From: DAONDZ01 sp964517555
GTDB lineage: Bacteria; Patescibacteriota; Patescibacteriia; Patescibacteriales; UBA12465
DNA length: 64,000 nt
Direction of reading: 5' to 3'
Assembly: GCA_964517555.1 (NCBI GenBank)
Contig: CAZFEF010000002.1
Location: forward strand, 1-64,000
Position numbers and translations under genes: made by a program
Notes under the pieces: model-generated
What the model saw: only the letters and a program-made list of their open reading frames with translations
Told to the model about the DNA's origin: nothing
Database searches by the model: none
Part shown: piece after piece, positions 51,051 through 58,781 of the stretch
Layout: each line of letters opens with the position of its first letter
Numbering within the stretch: the stretch's first letter is position 1

Positions 51051-51608
51051 ATGTTAGGAATCAGCGAAATTAAAATTGGCCGAGTTTTGGTAATTAATGG
51101 CGAGCCTTATGTCGTTACTCGTACTGATCATCACAAGATGGGTCGCGGCGGTGCCGTGCTCAAGATCAAGTTGCGTAATTTAATTAGCGCCAATATCTTG
51201 GAACGGACCGTCCAAGGGAGTGAAAAAGTGGAAGAGGCTCAAACTCAAACTCAGAAAGCCAACTTCCTTTATCAAGATGCCAATGAGGCTCATTTTATGA
51301 ACAATAATAGCTTCGAACAATTTAGTTTGTCTCTGGAGGATTTAGGCGACAAGGTTCAGTATTTAAAAGAGGGTGTTGATGTCGACGTTTTGTATTTTAA
51401 TGATAAACCGGTAGCTATCAGCTTGCCAATTAAAATGGATTTCAAAGTGGTTTCGGCTCCGCCGGCGATTAAAGGGAATTCAGTCGGTAGTGTTACTAAA
51501 ATAGCTGAAATCGAAACTGGAGCTAAGGTCAATGTCCCGGTTTTCATCTCTGAGGGCGAGATGATTAGAATTAATACCGATACCGGCGAATACGTTGAAA
51601 GAGCTTAA
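51051..51608 (+). CDS. efp: Elongation factor P with Arg32 at the tip
   Basis: EF-P relieves stalling at polyproline. The 185-residue, three-domain protein is full length (EIKIGRVLVINGEPYVVTRT, KAEIET-type segments, NTDTGEYVERA). The domain I loop that reaches the peptidyl-transferase centre reads HHKMGRGGAVLK, so residue 32 is Arg where the common type has Lys. Arg at this site is the hallmark of rhamnosylated (EarP-type) EF-P, but the flanking sequence is unlike that group. It closes the rpsF operon and is followed by a terminator. Confidence 0.95.
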   Translation: MLGISEIKIGRVLVINGEPYVVTRTDHHKMGRGGAVLKIKLRNLISANILERTVQGSEKVEEAQTQTQKANFLYQDANEAHFMNNNSFEQFSLSLEDLGDKVQYLKEGVDVDVLYFNDKPVAISLPIKMDFKVVSAPPAIKGNSVGSVTKIAEIETGAKVNVPVFISEGEMIRINTDTGEYVERA

Positions 51609-51623
51609 TAATCATAGGAAAAT

Positions 51624-51649
51624 AGGGGCTTTTTGCCCCTGTTTTTTTT
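51624..51649 (+). terminator. Terminator after efp
   Basis: AGGGGC TTTTT GCCCCT followed by GTTTTTTTT. Confidence 0.85.
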
Positions 51650-51658
51650 ATCCTTCAA

Positions 51659-51667
51659 TGCTATAAT
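51659..51667 (+). promoter_or_regulatory. Extended -10, leaderless-type promoter
   Basis: TGCTATAAT with the ATG seven bases after the -10 box, the same arrangement and the same nine bases as at polA. Confidence 0.68.
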
Positions 51668-51673
51668 CTAAGT

Positions 51674-53041
51674 ATGACTAGTTTTCTTATCTTCGTTTTT
51701 GCTATCTTCTATTTGCTTTTGAGCCTGAAGCGCCTAGATTGGGCTTTGGCTCTTTTGGTATTGGGACTTCCTAGCTATTTGCTGCGTTTTAATATTGGCT
51801 CTTTTCCTTCCACGGTCTTAGAGCTCATGATTTTAATTGCTTTTGGCGCTTGGCTTTATGGCATTGTTCGTCGTCATGGTTTCAAGTTGGGACAATATTG
51901 GCGCCATCGTCTTTTGCGACAACCTTATCCTTTCCGCTACGCCATTGCCCTGATTTTAGTTATTTCTTTTGTGTCAGTGGCGATAGCCGGATTTTCTCTG
52001 CGGTCGTTAGGGCTATGGCGGGCCTATTTTTTCGAACCGATCATGGTCTTTATTTTGTTTATAAACGCTTTCAAGCGGCAGAAAGGATTAGAAAAAGTAT
52101 TTGTTGCCGCCGTTCTTTCGCTTCTAGCCGTTTCGGTCTTAGCTATTTTCCAGTATAGCACAGGAAAGTTGATCGCTAATCCTTTCTGGGCTGACGCTGA
52201 AAGCCGTCGGGCTGTTTCTTTCTTCGGCTATCCCAATGCTGTGGGTTTGTATATTGCCCCGCTATTCTTTTTAGTTTTAGGGTTAGCTATCAAACGATTT
52301 AAATATCGGGCCACCTTTCCGCAGTTTATCTATTCCATCTCCTTGTGGCTGGTTTTGGCTCTGTCTTTGTTGGCGGTTTATACAGCTAAGTCCGAAGGAG
52401 CTTTGCTGGCTATGGTTTTCGGTCTTTGGTTATATGGTTTGTTGTATAATCGCCGCAGTCGTATCTGGTCGTTGTCTATAGCTTCGGCGGTACTCGTTGC
52501 TTTGTTTGTTTTTCGTCCCTTCAGCGCCTATGTATTAGAAAAAGCCCAGTTGCACGATTTATCCGGTCAAATTAGAAAACAGCAATGGAGCGAAACGATT
52601 GTGATGCTCAAAGACAATCATTGGTTTTGGGGGAGCGGCTTGAGTAATTACCAAGAAGCTGTGGCCCCTTATCACCAAGCCGGTATCGATGTCTATGACT
52701 ACCGTCGCCAAACTACTTTCTGGCAACCAGTGGAAATTTATCTCTATCCTCACAATCTATTTTTGAATTTTTGGACAGAGCTTGGAGTCTTGGGCATGAT
52801 TGCTTTTATCTGGTTGATTGCCAAGTATCTTTTTTTGGCTGGCAACAGTTTTAACTATCAACGGCGGAACAACAAACGCAATCAAGCGATTGTTTTGGGC
52901 CTGGCGGTTTCTATGGTCGCCATTGTCGTTCAAGGATTAGTGGATGTGCCTTATTTCAAAAATGATTTGGCGGTGATGTTTTGGATATTGACCGCTTTGG
53001 TTTCCCTTTTTAGTCTCTATCGCCATCGCCGCTATGAATGA
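51674..53041 (+). CDS. O-antigen ligase/polymerase-like membrane protein
   Basis: A 455-residue polytopic protein with about 11-12 hydrophobic helices. The large extracytoplasmic loop near residues 295-365 (KDNHWFWGSGLSNYQEAV ... EIYLYPHNLFLNFWTELG) carries the GxG and YPHN-type pattern of the Wzy/WaaL family, which transfers or polymerises surface glycans. No glycosyltransferase cluster is adjacent, so the substrate is unknown. The gene is predicted to be leaderless and overlaps the next gene by 8 bases. Confidence 0.82.
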   Translation: MTSFLIFVFAIFYLLLSLKRLDWALALLVLGLPSYLLRFNIGSFPSTVLELMILIAFGAWLYGIVRRHGFKLGQYWRHRLLRQPYPFRYAIALILVISFVSVAIAGFSLRSLGLWRAYFFEPIMVFILFINAFKRQKGLEKVFVAAVLSLLAVSVLAIFQYSTGKLIANPFWADAESRRAVSFFGYPNAVGLYIAPLFFLVLGLAIKRFKYRATFPQFIYSISLWLVLALSLLAVYTAKSEGALLAMVFGLWLYGLLYNRRSRIWSLSIASAVLVALFVFRPFSAYVLEKAQLHDLSGQIRKQQWSETIVMLKDNHWFWGSGLSNYQEAVAPYHQAGIDVYDYRRQTTFWQPVEIYLYPHNLFLNFWTELGVLGMIAFIWLIAKYLFLAGNSFNYQRRNNKRNQAIVLGLAVSMVAIVVQGLVDVPYFKNDLAVMFWILTALVSLFSLYRHRRYE

Positions 53042-53723
53042 CGTCTTGCAAAAAGTTATTGCCTCCAGAAGTCCGTATTCTCGTCGCCAAGCCGAGAAGC
53101 TTATTCGCCAAGGACTAGTGATGCTTTCCGGAAAGATTGCTAAGCTAGGAGATCGGGCTAGTGATGAGGATAAAATTGTAGTTTGCGGCCGAGAATTAAC
53201 AAAAATACCACCCAAAGTCTATATCATGCTCAACAAGCCAGCGGGATATACCTGTACTAACCGTACCTTCAAGGGAGAGAAAAACATTTTTGTTTTAGTC
53301 CAGCATCCAGAAAAACTATTTGTAGTTGGCCGTCTAGACAAGGACAGCCATGGCCTGGTATTATTGACCAATGACGGCGATTTAGCCCAGAAACTAGCCC
53401 ATCCCCGTTATGAGGTTTCCAAAGAGTATGAGGTGATGATTGATCAAGATATTGATTTGTCGTCGCGGCTGCTTAATGGGGTAGACATTGGTGAGGATGA
53501 TGGCATCGCTCGAGCCAACCAAGTTATATATCTAGGACACCGAAAATATCGACTAATCCTCTCTCAAGGGAAGAAGCGGCAGATAAAAAGAATGTTCCGG
53601 GTTCTCGGGGCTAACGTGTTAGATCTCAAGCGAGTCCGTCTGTCCAATCTTAATCTAGGTACCTTGCCCTTAGGACAGTGGCGTTATTTAGAGGCCGGGG
53701 AAATAAAGAAACTAGCTAGGTAG
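53034..53723 (+). CDS. RsuA/RluB-family pseudouridine synthase
   Basis: Isomerises a uridine in rRNA. The 229-residue protein has an N-terminal S4 domain (MNDVLQKVIASRSPYSRRQAEKLIRQGLV) and a catalytic domain with GRLDKDSHGLVLLTNDGDLAQKLAHP, which contains the catalytic Asp. The C-terminal KKRQIKRMFRVLGANVLDLKRVRL segment is typical. The family targets 16S or 23S rRNA positions that cannot be assigned here. It overlaps the preceding gene by 8 bases. Confidence 0.92.
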   Translation: MNDVLQKVIASRSPYSRRQAEKLIRQGLVMLSGKIAKLGDRASDEDKIVVCGRELTKIPPKVYIMLNKPAGYTCTNRTFKGEKNIFVLVQHPEKLFVVGRLDKDSHGLVLLTNDGDLAQKLAHPRYEVSKEYEVMIDQDIDLSSRLLNGVDIGEDDGIARANQVIYLGHRKYRLILSQGKKRQIKRMFRVLGANVLDLKRVRLSNLNLGTLPLGQWRYLEAGEIKKLAR

Positions 53724-53729
53724 TATTAG

Positions 53730-53820
53730 GGAGAAGTCGCATAGTTGGTCTAGTGCGCCGCACTCGAAATGCGGTTGCCGGGAAACCGGCTCGTGGGTTC
53801 GAATCCCACCTTCTCCGCCA
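53730..53820 (+). tRNA. tRNA-Ser (CGA), CCA encoded
   Basis: A long-variable-arm tRNA with acceptor GGAGAAG/CTTCTCC, anticodon loop CTCGAAA and a GCCGG/CCGGC variable stem. G73 is followed by an encoded CCA, unlike the eight other tRNAs in this window. It marks the left border of the accessory island. Confidence 0.96.
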
Positions 53821-53893
53821 AGACAATTTTTTATCGTGCAGACCCGAGTAACCGTGATTTAGTTGCGACTCGACTGCCTAAAAGATTGCTAAC

Positions 53894-53924
53894 AAAAAAC
53901 AACGATTTTGATCGTTGTTTTTTG
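53894..53924. terminator. Strong bidirectional terminator
   Basis: A 13-bp perfect stem AAAAAACAACGAT/ATCGTTGTTTTTT around TTTG. It lies just before the 3' end of the recombinase gene. Confidence 0.85.
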
Positions 53925-53930
53925 TTTAAT

Positions 53931-55253
53931 TTAATCTTCTATCAAAGTCAGTTTTTTATCTTTATACATTATTTTTGATCTCAGATTGGCTAGTAGCTCT
54001 CGCTTTTCAGATACCGCCCCTTCCTTTAATAAATATTTGGCATAATTTCTGATATCCATTTCTTTATCAGTTTTAAGTTTTTCTGTCGCACCAAGTACCG
54101 ATCTTTGAAAGATGTCAAATCGAGCTATTTCATCCTCTAGTTTTTGCCTCATTCCTAACTCGTTAATATTTACTTTATCTAATATTTTAAGTAATTCAGT
54201 AATAAGTTCTTCTTCTCTGATGTATTTATTTTTACAGTTTCTGTCTCTGGCTCTTGAACATGAATAGTAAATATATCTGGCATGCGTGCCATCTTTTAGT
54301 TGTTTATATTTTTCTTCTGCCGATATGCCCGATCCGCAATGACCACAGGTAAATAGTTTGGTAAAGGCAAATTCTCTATTTTCTCTAACAATTTTATCTC
54401 TTTTTAACTGTGCCTGAGCTTTTTCAAATAAGTCTTTATTTATTATCGGCTTATGTTTTCCCTGATACCAGTTACCACTACCAACTGGTCTTTCAAATAC
54501 CCCATAATAAAAAGGGTTATCTAGTATTCGATATACCCCGGCCAGTGTTAATGGCTTATTGCCTCGGGTATAGAAGTTTAACTCGTGTTTAAGGTAATTA
54601 TATAATTTCCGACCGCTATATTTTTCGTAAGCTACTTTTTCAAACATTTTCTTAATAGCAGGCGCTCTTAATGGATCAATTATCACTTGGCATTTTTTGT
54701 CCATTCGTTTTTGGTTCAAATATCCCAGTGGAGCAAGTCCAACCCATAAACCCATTTCAGCTCTAGTTCTTAATCCTCGTCTGACATTAATTCCTCGATT
54801 ATCATTTTCTAACTTGGCTTGTGATCCTAAAATCATAAGCAGAAATTTCTCGTTTGGATTATTAGAGAATTTCTGACCATATGTCCTAATCTCTAGCAGG
54901 GCGCCGCTATCCATTAAATCCACTATTTTCCCTAAGTCCCCAGCATTGCGAGATATGCGGTCGGGAGCCCAAGTCAAAATGGCGTTAAATTTACCCTCTT
55001 TGATTTCGTCCACAATCTCATTAAAGACTGGTCTTTGACCTGTTTCTTTGGCGCTGTGCGATTCTCGCTTTAATTCGACCACATCTAGGCCTTCTCGCTC
55101 GGCCAGCTCAAGCATCTCCTTTATTTGGCTATCTATTGACAAAACCTGCCTTTCCTCGCTTTCGGTCGATTTTCTTGCATAAAGGCAGTATTTTGCCTTA
55201 ATTTGAGGCTCTATTTTGCCCTGAGTCCCAATGGGCATTAATGTTGTATTCAT
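53931..55253 (-). CDS. Large serine recombinase
   Basis: A site-specific integrase of 440 residues, rather short for the family. The resolvase domain has YCLYARKSTESEERQVLSIDSQ, with the catalytic Ser at about residue 29, and the Arg-rich WAPDRISRNAGDLG. A recombinase domain (GLAPLGYLNQKR) and a zinc ribbon (CGHCGSG ... YSCSRARDRNC) follow, then a helical C terminus. It is next to tRNA-Ser and divergent from the restriction operon, so it probably moved that island. The start codon lies in the loop of a hairpin. Confidence 0.92.
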   Translation of the reverse strand: MNTTLMPIGTQGKIEPQIKAKYCLYARKSTESEERQVLSIDSQIKEMLELAEREGLDVVELKRESHSAKETGQRPVFNEIVDEIKEGKFNAILTWAPDRISRNAGDLGKIVDLMDSGALLEIRTYGQKFSNNPNEKFLLMILGSQAKLENDNRGINVRRGLRTRAEMGLWVGLAPLGYLNQKRMDKKCQVIIDPLRAPAIKKMFEKVAYEKYSGRKLYNYLKHELNFYTRGNKPLTLAGVYRILDNPFYYGVFERPVGSGNWYQGKHKPIINKDLFEKAQAQLKRDKIVRENREFAFTKLFTCGHCGSGISAEEKYKQLKDGTHARYIYYSCSRARDRNCKNKYIREEELITELLKILDKVNINELGMRQKLEDEIARFDIFQRSVLGATEKLKTDKEMDIRNYAKYLLKEGAVSEKRELLANLRSKIMYKDKKLTLIED

Positions 55254-55269
55254 ATTACCAACATTAATG
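55236..55269 (-). promoter_or_regulatory. Inverted repeat over the recombinase start codon
   Basis: CATTAATGTTG (55236-55246) and CAACATTAATG (55259-55269) are perfect 11-bp arms. In the mRNA the ATG falls in the 12-base loop. It may be an RNA hairpin controlling translation or a protein operator. Confidence 0.6.
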
Positions 55270-55347
55270 ACGCAACAATTCGAAGGAGTCTAGAGCGCCT
55301 CGAGTAGATAAACTGTAGGTAACTTTTATTGAATAATTGCTAAAAAA

Positions 55348-55360
55348 TACATGTCATGTA
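55348..55360. promoter_or_regulatory. Operator-like palindrome TACATGTCATGTA
   Basis: TACATG and CATGTA around a T, 32 bases upstream of the island operon's -35 box, in the divergent intergenic region. Candidate regulator site; no regulator gene is seen. Confidence 0.35.
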
Positions 55361-55391
55361 GCTTTATTACAGTATCATCATTGTGTGCCTA

Positions 55392-55419
55392 TTGACTTTT
55401 ATTTTATTTATGCTATACT
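55392..55419 (+). promoter_or_regulatory. Promoter of the restriction/Shedu operon
   Basis: TTGACT (55392-55397), a 16-base spacer and TATACT (55414-55419) with an extended TGC. The ATG at 55428 is eight bases after the -10 box, so the mRNA should be almost leaderless. Confidence 0.7.
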
Positions 55420-55427
55420 ATCTATGT

Positions 55428-56009
55428 ATGCAGAAACAAACAAACAAACAACTTAAAGAGATTGCCGAAGTTATTCTGGGCTACACCTTTCGCTCTAAAC
55501 TTGAAAAACAAGCAGACGGAGATGTTTTGGTGCTTCAAGCCAGGAATATTATCGAGGATCTTTTAATTAAAGAAGATGATTTATTGCGGGTTGACCTCGG
55601 CAACAACAGAACTAACGCCTTTGCTAAAAATGATGATGTTGCATTGTCTTCACGTGGCAGCTTTAAGGCTGCTGTTATGAAAACTGATTCGGATTCAGTT
55701 ATTGCGTCATCTTCTGTTTATTTATTAAGACTTAAAACAGACAAAGTATTGCCGGAGTATTTAGCAATATATTTAAATTCAGATTTTTCTCAAAAACAAA
55801 TTAAAGAAAAAATAACCGGAGTTGTCATTAATGCTTTATTAAAAAGAAACGTTGAAGAACTAGAAATAGTTATACCAAACGTAAAAGCTCAGAAAAAAGT
55901 TATATCGATTTACTATAATAATCTGCTTTATCAAAAATTATTAACAAAAAAGCAGTTACTTAATAGTCAAATTAATAAAGAACTTATCAATAAATTAATA
56001 AATTCTTAA
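55428..56009 (+). CDS. Half-size type I specificity protein (HsdS-like)
   Basis: A 193-residue protein with one target-recognition-type domain (QLKEIAEVILGYTFRSKLEK ... ALSSRGSFKAAVM) and one C-terminal helical spacer (VKAQKKVISIYYNNLLYQKLL), about half of a normal HsdS. The start is the ATG of MQKQTNKQLKEIAEV, next to the -10 box; a longer frame runs through the promoter. It is the first gene of the operon, four bases before hsdM. A half-S could homodimerise to read a palindromic site, compete with the full HsdS, or be a remnant. It shows no obvious sequence identity with the full HsdS. Confidence 0.75.
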   Translation: MQKQTNKQLKEIAEVILGYTFRSKLEKQADGDVLVLQARNIIEDLLIKEDDLLRVDLGNNRTNAFAKNDDVALSSRGSFKAAVMKTDSDSVIASSSVYLLRLKTDKVLPEYLAIYLNSDFSQKQIKEKITGVVINALLKRNVEELEIVIPNVKAQKKVISIYYNNLLYQKLLTKKQLLNSQINKELINKLINS

Positions 56010-56013
56010 AAAT

Positions 56014-57528
56014 ATGTCTACGAACAAAATTACCCAGCAAGATCTTAATAAAATTCTTTGGGCTGCCGCTGACTCCTCTCGTATTCAGGTTGACGGCGGT
56101 ATTTATAAGGACTACGTCTTAGCGATGTTGTTTTATAAATATTTAAGTGACTTATCAAGAAAGCAGCATGAAAAATATCGTGAACGCTTTGGTAGTGATG
56201 AGGCTCGTATTGCTGAGAAGATGAAAATTGACCGTTTTTATTTGCCACCAAAGACTTCTTTTGATTATATTTTTTCCTTAAGAGAGAAAGATAATATCGG
56301 TGAAGAAGTTAATAAGGCTCTGCAAGCTATTGAAGATACTAATCGCAGCAAATTAGAAGGTGTTTTTAGTATTGATTTTAATTCGGAATCTGTTCTTGGA
56401 AAACTAGAAGAACGTAATCGAATGTTGCGCCATTTGATTGATGATTTTTCTAAAATTGATTTAAGTGAAATTGATGACGAGATTATTGGTAATTCCTACA
56501 TGTACATGATTGAGAAGTTTGGAGCGGATGCTGGCAAAAAAGCGGGGGAATTTTTTAGTCCAACCCCAATCGCAACTTTACTTGCTCGTCTCGCCCAACC
56601 AAAAGATGGCAATAGAATAGCTGATCCGGCTTGTGGTTCTGGTGGATTACTATTATTAGCTGGTCGCGAGGTGGAAAAGCAAGGTTCAAAGAATTATGCC
56701 TTGTATGGCCAAGAAAGCACCGGTTCCACCTATCAATTAGCCCGAATGAATATGTTTCTTCATGGTAAGGATTCGGCTCGTCTGGAGTGGGGTGATACTT
56801 TAAATAACCCATTATTAGTTGAAGATGATAAGTTGATGAAATTTGATACGGTTATAGCAAATCCCCCGTTTTCGCTTAAAAAATGGGGTGCTGAAAATGC
56901 TGAGGCTGATAAATACAAGCGATTCTGGCGCGGAGTGCCCCCTAAAGATAAAGGTGATTTTGCTTTTATTACTCACATGGTGGAAACAGCTAAGCCAAAG
57001 ACTGGTCGAGTAGCTGTTATTGTCCCTCACGGTGTCTTATTTCGCGGCGGCACAGAAGGCAAAATTCGCGAAGCATTACTCAGAGAAAACATTATCGATG
57101 CTGTTATTGGTTTGCCGTCTGGCTTATTTCAAACAACAGGCATCCCAGTTGCTATTTTAATTATTGATCGTTCTCGCGAACATGGTGGTGAGAATGAAAA
57201 TAAAAAAGATGTTTTGTTCATTGAAGCTTCAAAAGAATTTAAACCAGGCAAGGCACAAAATACCTTAGCTGAAGAAAATATTGAGAAAATCTACAGCACT
57301 TATGCTAAACGTAAGGATATTGAGAAATTTTCTAGGAAGGTTGATTTTAAAGAAATCGAGGAGAATGATTTTAATTTAAATATTACTAGATACGTTGATA
57401 CTTTTGTGGAAGAGGAGCCCGTTGATATAAAAGCTAATTTAAAAGAATTGGAGGAACTTGAACCAGAATTACAAAAATTAGAGAAACAGATGGCTGAGTA
57501 TTTAAAAGAACTTGGAATAAAATCATGA
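56014..57528 (+). CDS. hsdM: Type I restriction-modification methylase HsdM
   Basis: The N6-adenine methyltransferase subunit, 504 residues. A helical N-terminal domain (TQQDLNKILWAAADSSRIQVDGG) precedes the catalytic domain. The SAM-binding motif is DPACGSGG (near residue 204) and the catalytic motif NPPF (near 283), with EFFSPTPIATLLARL just before. It would modify the site defined by an HsdS and protect host DNA. It is followed by the Shedu-like gene after four bases, rather than by hsdS directly. Confidence 0.96.
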   Translation: MSTNKITQQDLNKILWAAADSSRIQVDGGIYKDYVLAMLFYKYLSDLSRKQHEKYRERFGSDEARIAEKMKIDRFYLPPKTSFDYIFSLREKDNIGEEVNKALQAIEDTNRSKLEGVFSIDFNSESVLGKLEERNRMLRHLIDDFSKIDLSEIDDEIIGNSYMYMIEKFGADAGKKAGEFFSPTPIATLLARLAQPKDGNRIADPACGSGGLLLLAGREVEKQGSKNYALYGQESTGSTYQLARMNMFLHGKDSARLEWGDTLNNPLLVEDDKLMKFDTVIANPPFSLKKWGAENAEADKYKRFWRGVPPKDKGDFAFITHMVETAKPKTGRVAVIVPHGVLFRGGTEGKIREALLRENIIDAVIGLPSGLFQTTGIPVAILIIDRSREHGGENENKKDVLFIEASKEFKPGKAQNTLAEENIEKIYSTYAKRKDIEKFSRKVDFKEIEENDFNLNITRYVDTFVEEEPVDIKANLKELEELEPELQKLEKQMAEYLKELGIKS

Positions 57529-57532
57529 AATT

Positions 57533-58780
57533 ATGAAGGATATAACTCTACTAACAGTAAAAAAAACCAAATCTAAGGAATCTTTTAACCTATCTTTAAA
57601 AGGAAAAGACACGGGTTTTTTAGTTTTAGAAAAATTTACTAACGGCAATATAACCAGATATCCATTTTATAATTCATTTGGAACCATAAAAAATAGGTAT
57701 GCTTCTATAAAAAGGATCACCACAACCGGAGGTAAAAAGCCCGCTTCTGGTATATCTGTAAATATTTCAGGTGGGTTTGGTTTTACCAAACCAAAAGGGG
57801 TTCAAGATTTGTTCTATTTTTTTCAAGAAAAATTTCCGGACATTGAAGAGGTTGTATTTATTGAGAAAGGAAAAACGGAAATCAAGAACAAAAAACTTTA
57901 TATTCTCTTGTCAGATTTTCATAAAATTGAATATAGTGCTCAGAAAAATAAAGAAAAACAGAATAAGGAATTACGTCAAACTCATCAGAATATTTTTAAT
58001 TCTATATTACCAGCAAAGTTTAACGTAGCCCCTAAAATTCAATACACGGAGAATGATTTGTCTAACTTTTTTAATAAATACGACATTGATCAGATGAAGT
58101 TGTCTGTGGATGACTCAAGTATTATAAAAACTTTTATTGATAATAAAATTTTAAGCAAAGAAATACTATTATCATCAAAAAATCAGATAGACACGCTTTA
58201 TGTTGAGGATATCTTATTGCAATATAAAATTTTGATGAGCAAAAACACTAAGGAAGAAGATTGGCAAGAATTTTTTAATAAGAATAATTGGATTTTTAGT
58301 AATGTATTTTATTTTCCCGTTTCATTTACAAAGGATAAGTTTAATGTTGGCGGTAATAACATTAATGAAACAAATAATGATAAAATTGTAGATTTTTTAT
58401 ATAAAAACCATTTAACTGACAACTTAGCTTTTATAGAGATAAAAACAAACAAAACACCTCTTGTAATGAAAACACAATACAGAAAGGGAATATTCCCAAT
58501 CAGTAAAGACATTTCAGGGTCTATAATCCAAGTTCAAGATCAAAAGAATGAATTACTTAAAAATTTTCATTCAAAGCTGGGTCAATCAGGTTTGCAAATT
58601 TCCAATTCTCAATGTGTAGTTATTGCCGGCAGCTTAGATAAATTAACTCAAAAACAAAAGAGTAGCTTTGATTTATTTCGATTATCAAACAAAGAAGTGT
58701 TGATTATAACTTTTGATGAATTGTTGAAAAAGATTGAAACCACATTAGGACTTTTTAAAAAGAAGTCAAAATTGAAATAA
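57533..58780 (+). CDS. DUF4263 (Shedu-type) nuclease
   Basis: A 415-residue predicted anti-phage effector. The C-terminal region from about residue 240 matches the Shedu/DUF4263 pattern: EEDWQEFFNKNNWIFSNVF, then a PD-(D/E)xK-like site with D287 in KIVDFLY and E302-I-K304 in AFIEIKTNK, then ISGSIIQVQDQKNELL and CVVIAGSLDKLTQKQKSSFDLFR. The N-terminal ~230 residues are not recognised (GFLVLEKFTNGNITRYPFYN, SVNISGGFGFTKPKGVQ). The gene is visibly AT-richer than its neighbours. Position between hsdM and hsdS in one operon implies a joint system. Recognition is by eye. Confidence 0.82.
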   Translation: MKDITLLTVKKTKSKESFNLSLKGKDTGFLVLEKFTNGNITRYPFYNSFGTIKNRYASIKRITTTGGKKPASGISVNISGGFGFTKPKGVQDLFYFFQEKFPDIEEVVFIEKGKTEIKNKKLYILLSDFHKIEYSAQKNKEKQNKELRQTHQNIFNSILPAKFNVAPKIQYTENDLSNFFNKYDIDQMKLSVDDSSIIKTFIDNKILSKEILLSSKNQIDTLYVEDILLQYKILMSKNTKEEDWQEFFNKNNWIFSNVFYFPVSFTKDKFNVGGNNINETNNDKIVDFLYKNHLTDNLAFIEIKTNKTPLVMKTQYRKGIFPISKDISGSIIQVQDQKNELLKNFHSKLGQSGLQISNSQCVVIAGSLDKLTQKQKSSFDLFRLSNKEVLIITFDELLKKIETTLGLFKKKSKLK

Positions 58781-58781
58781 T

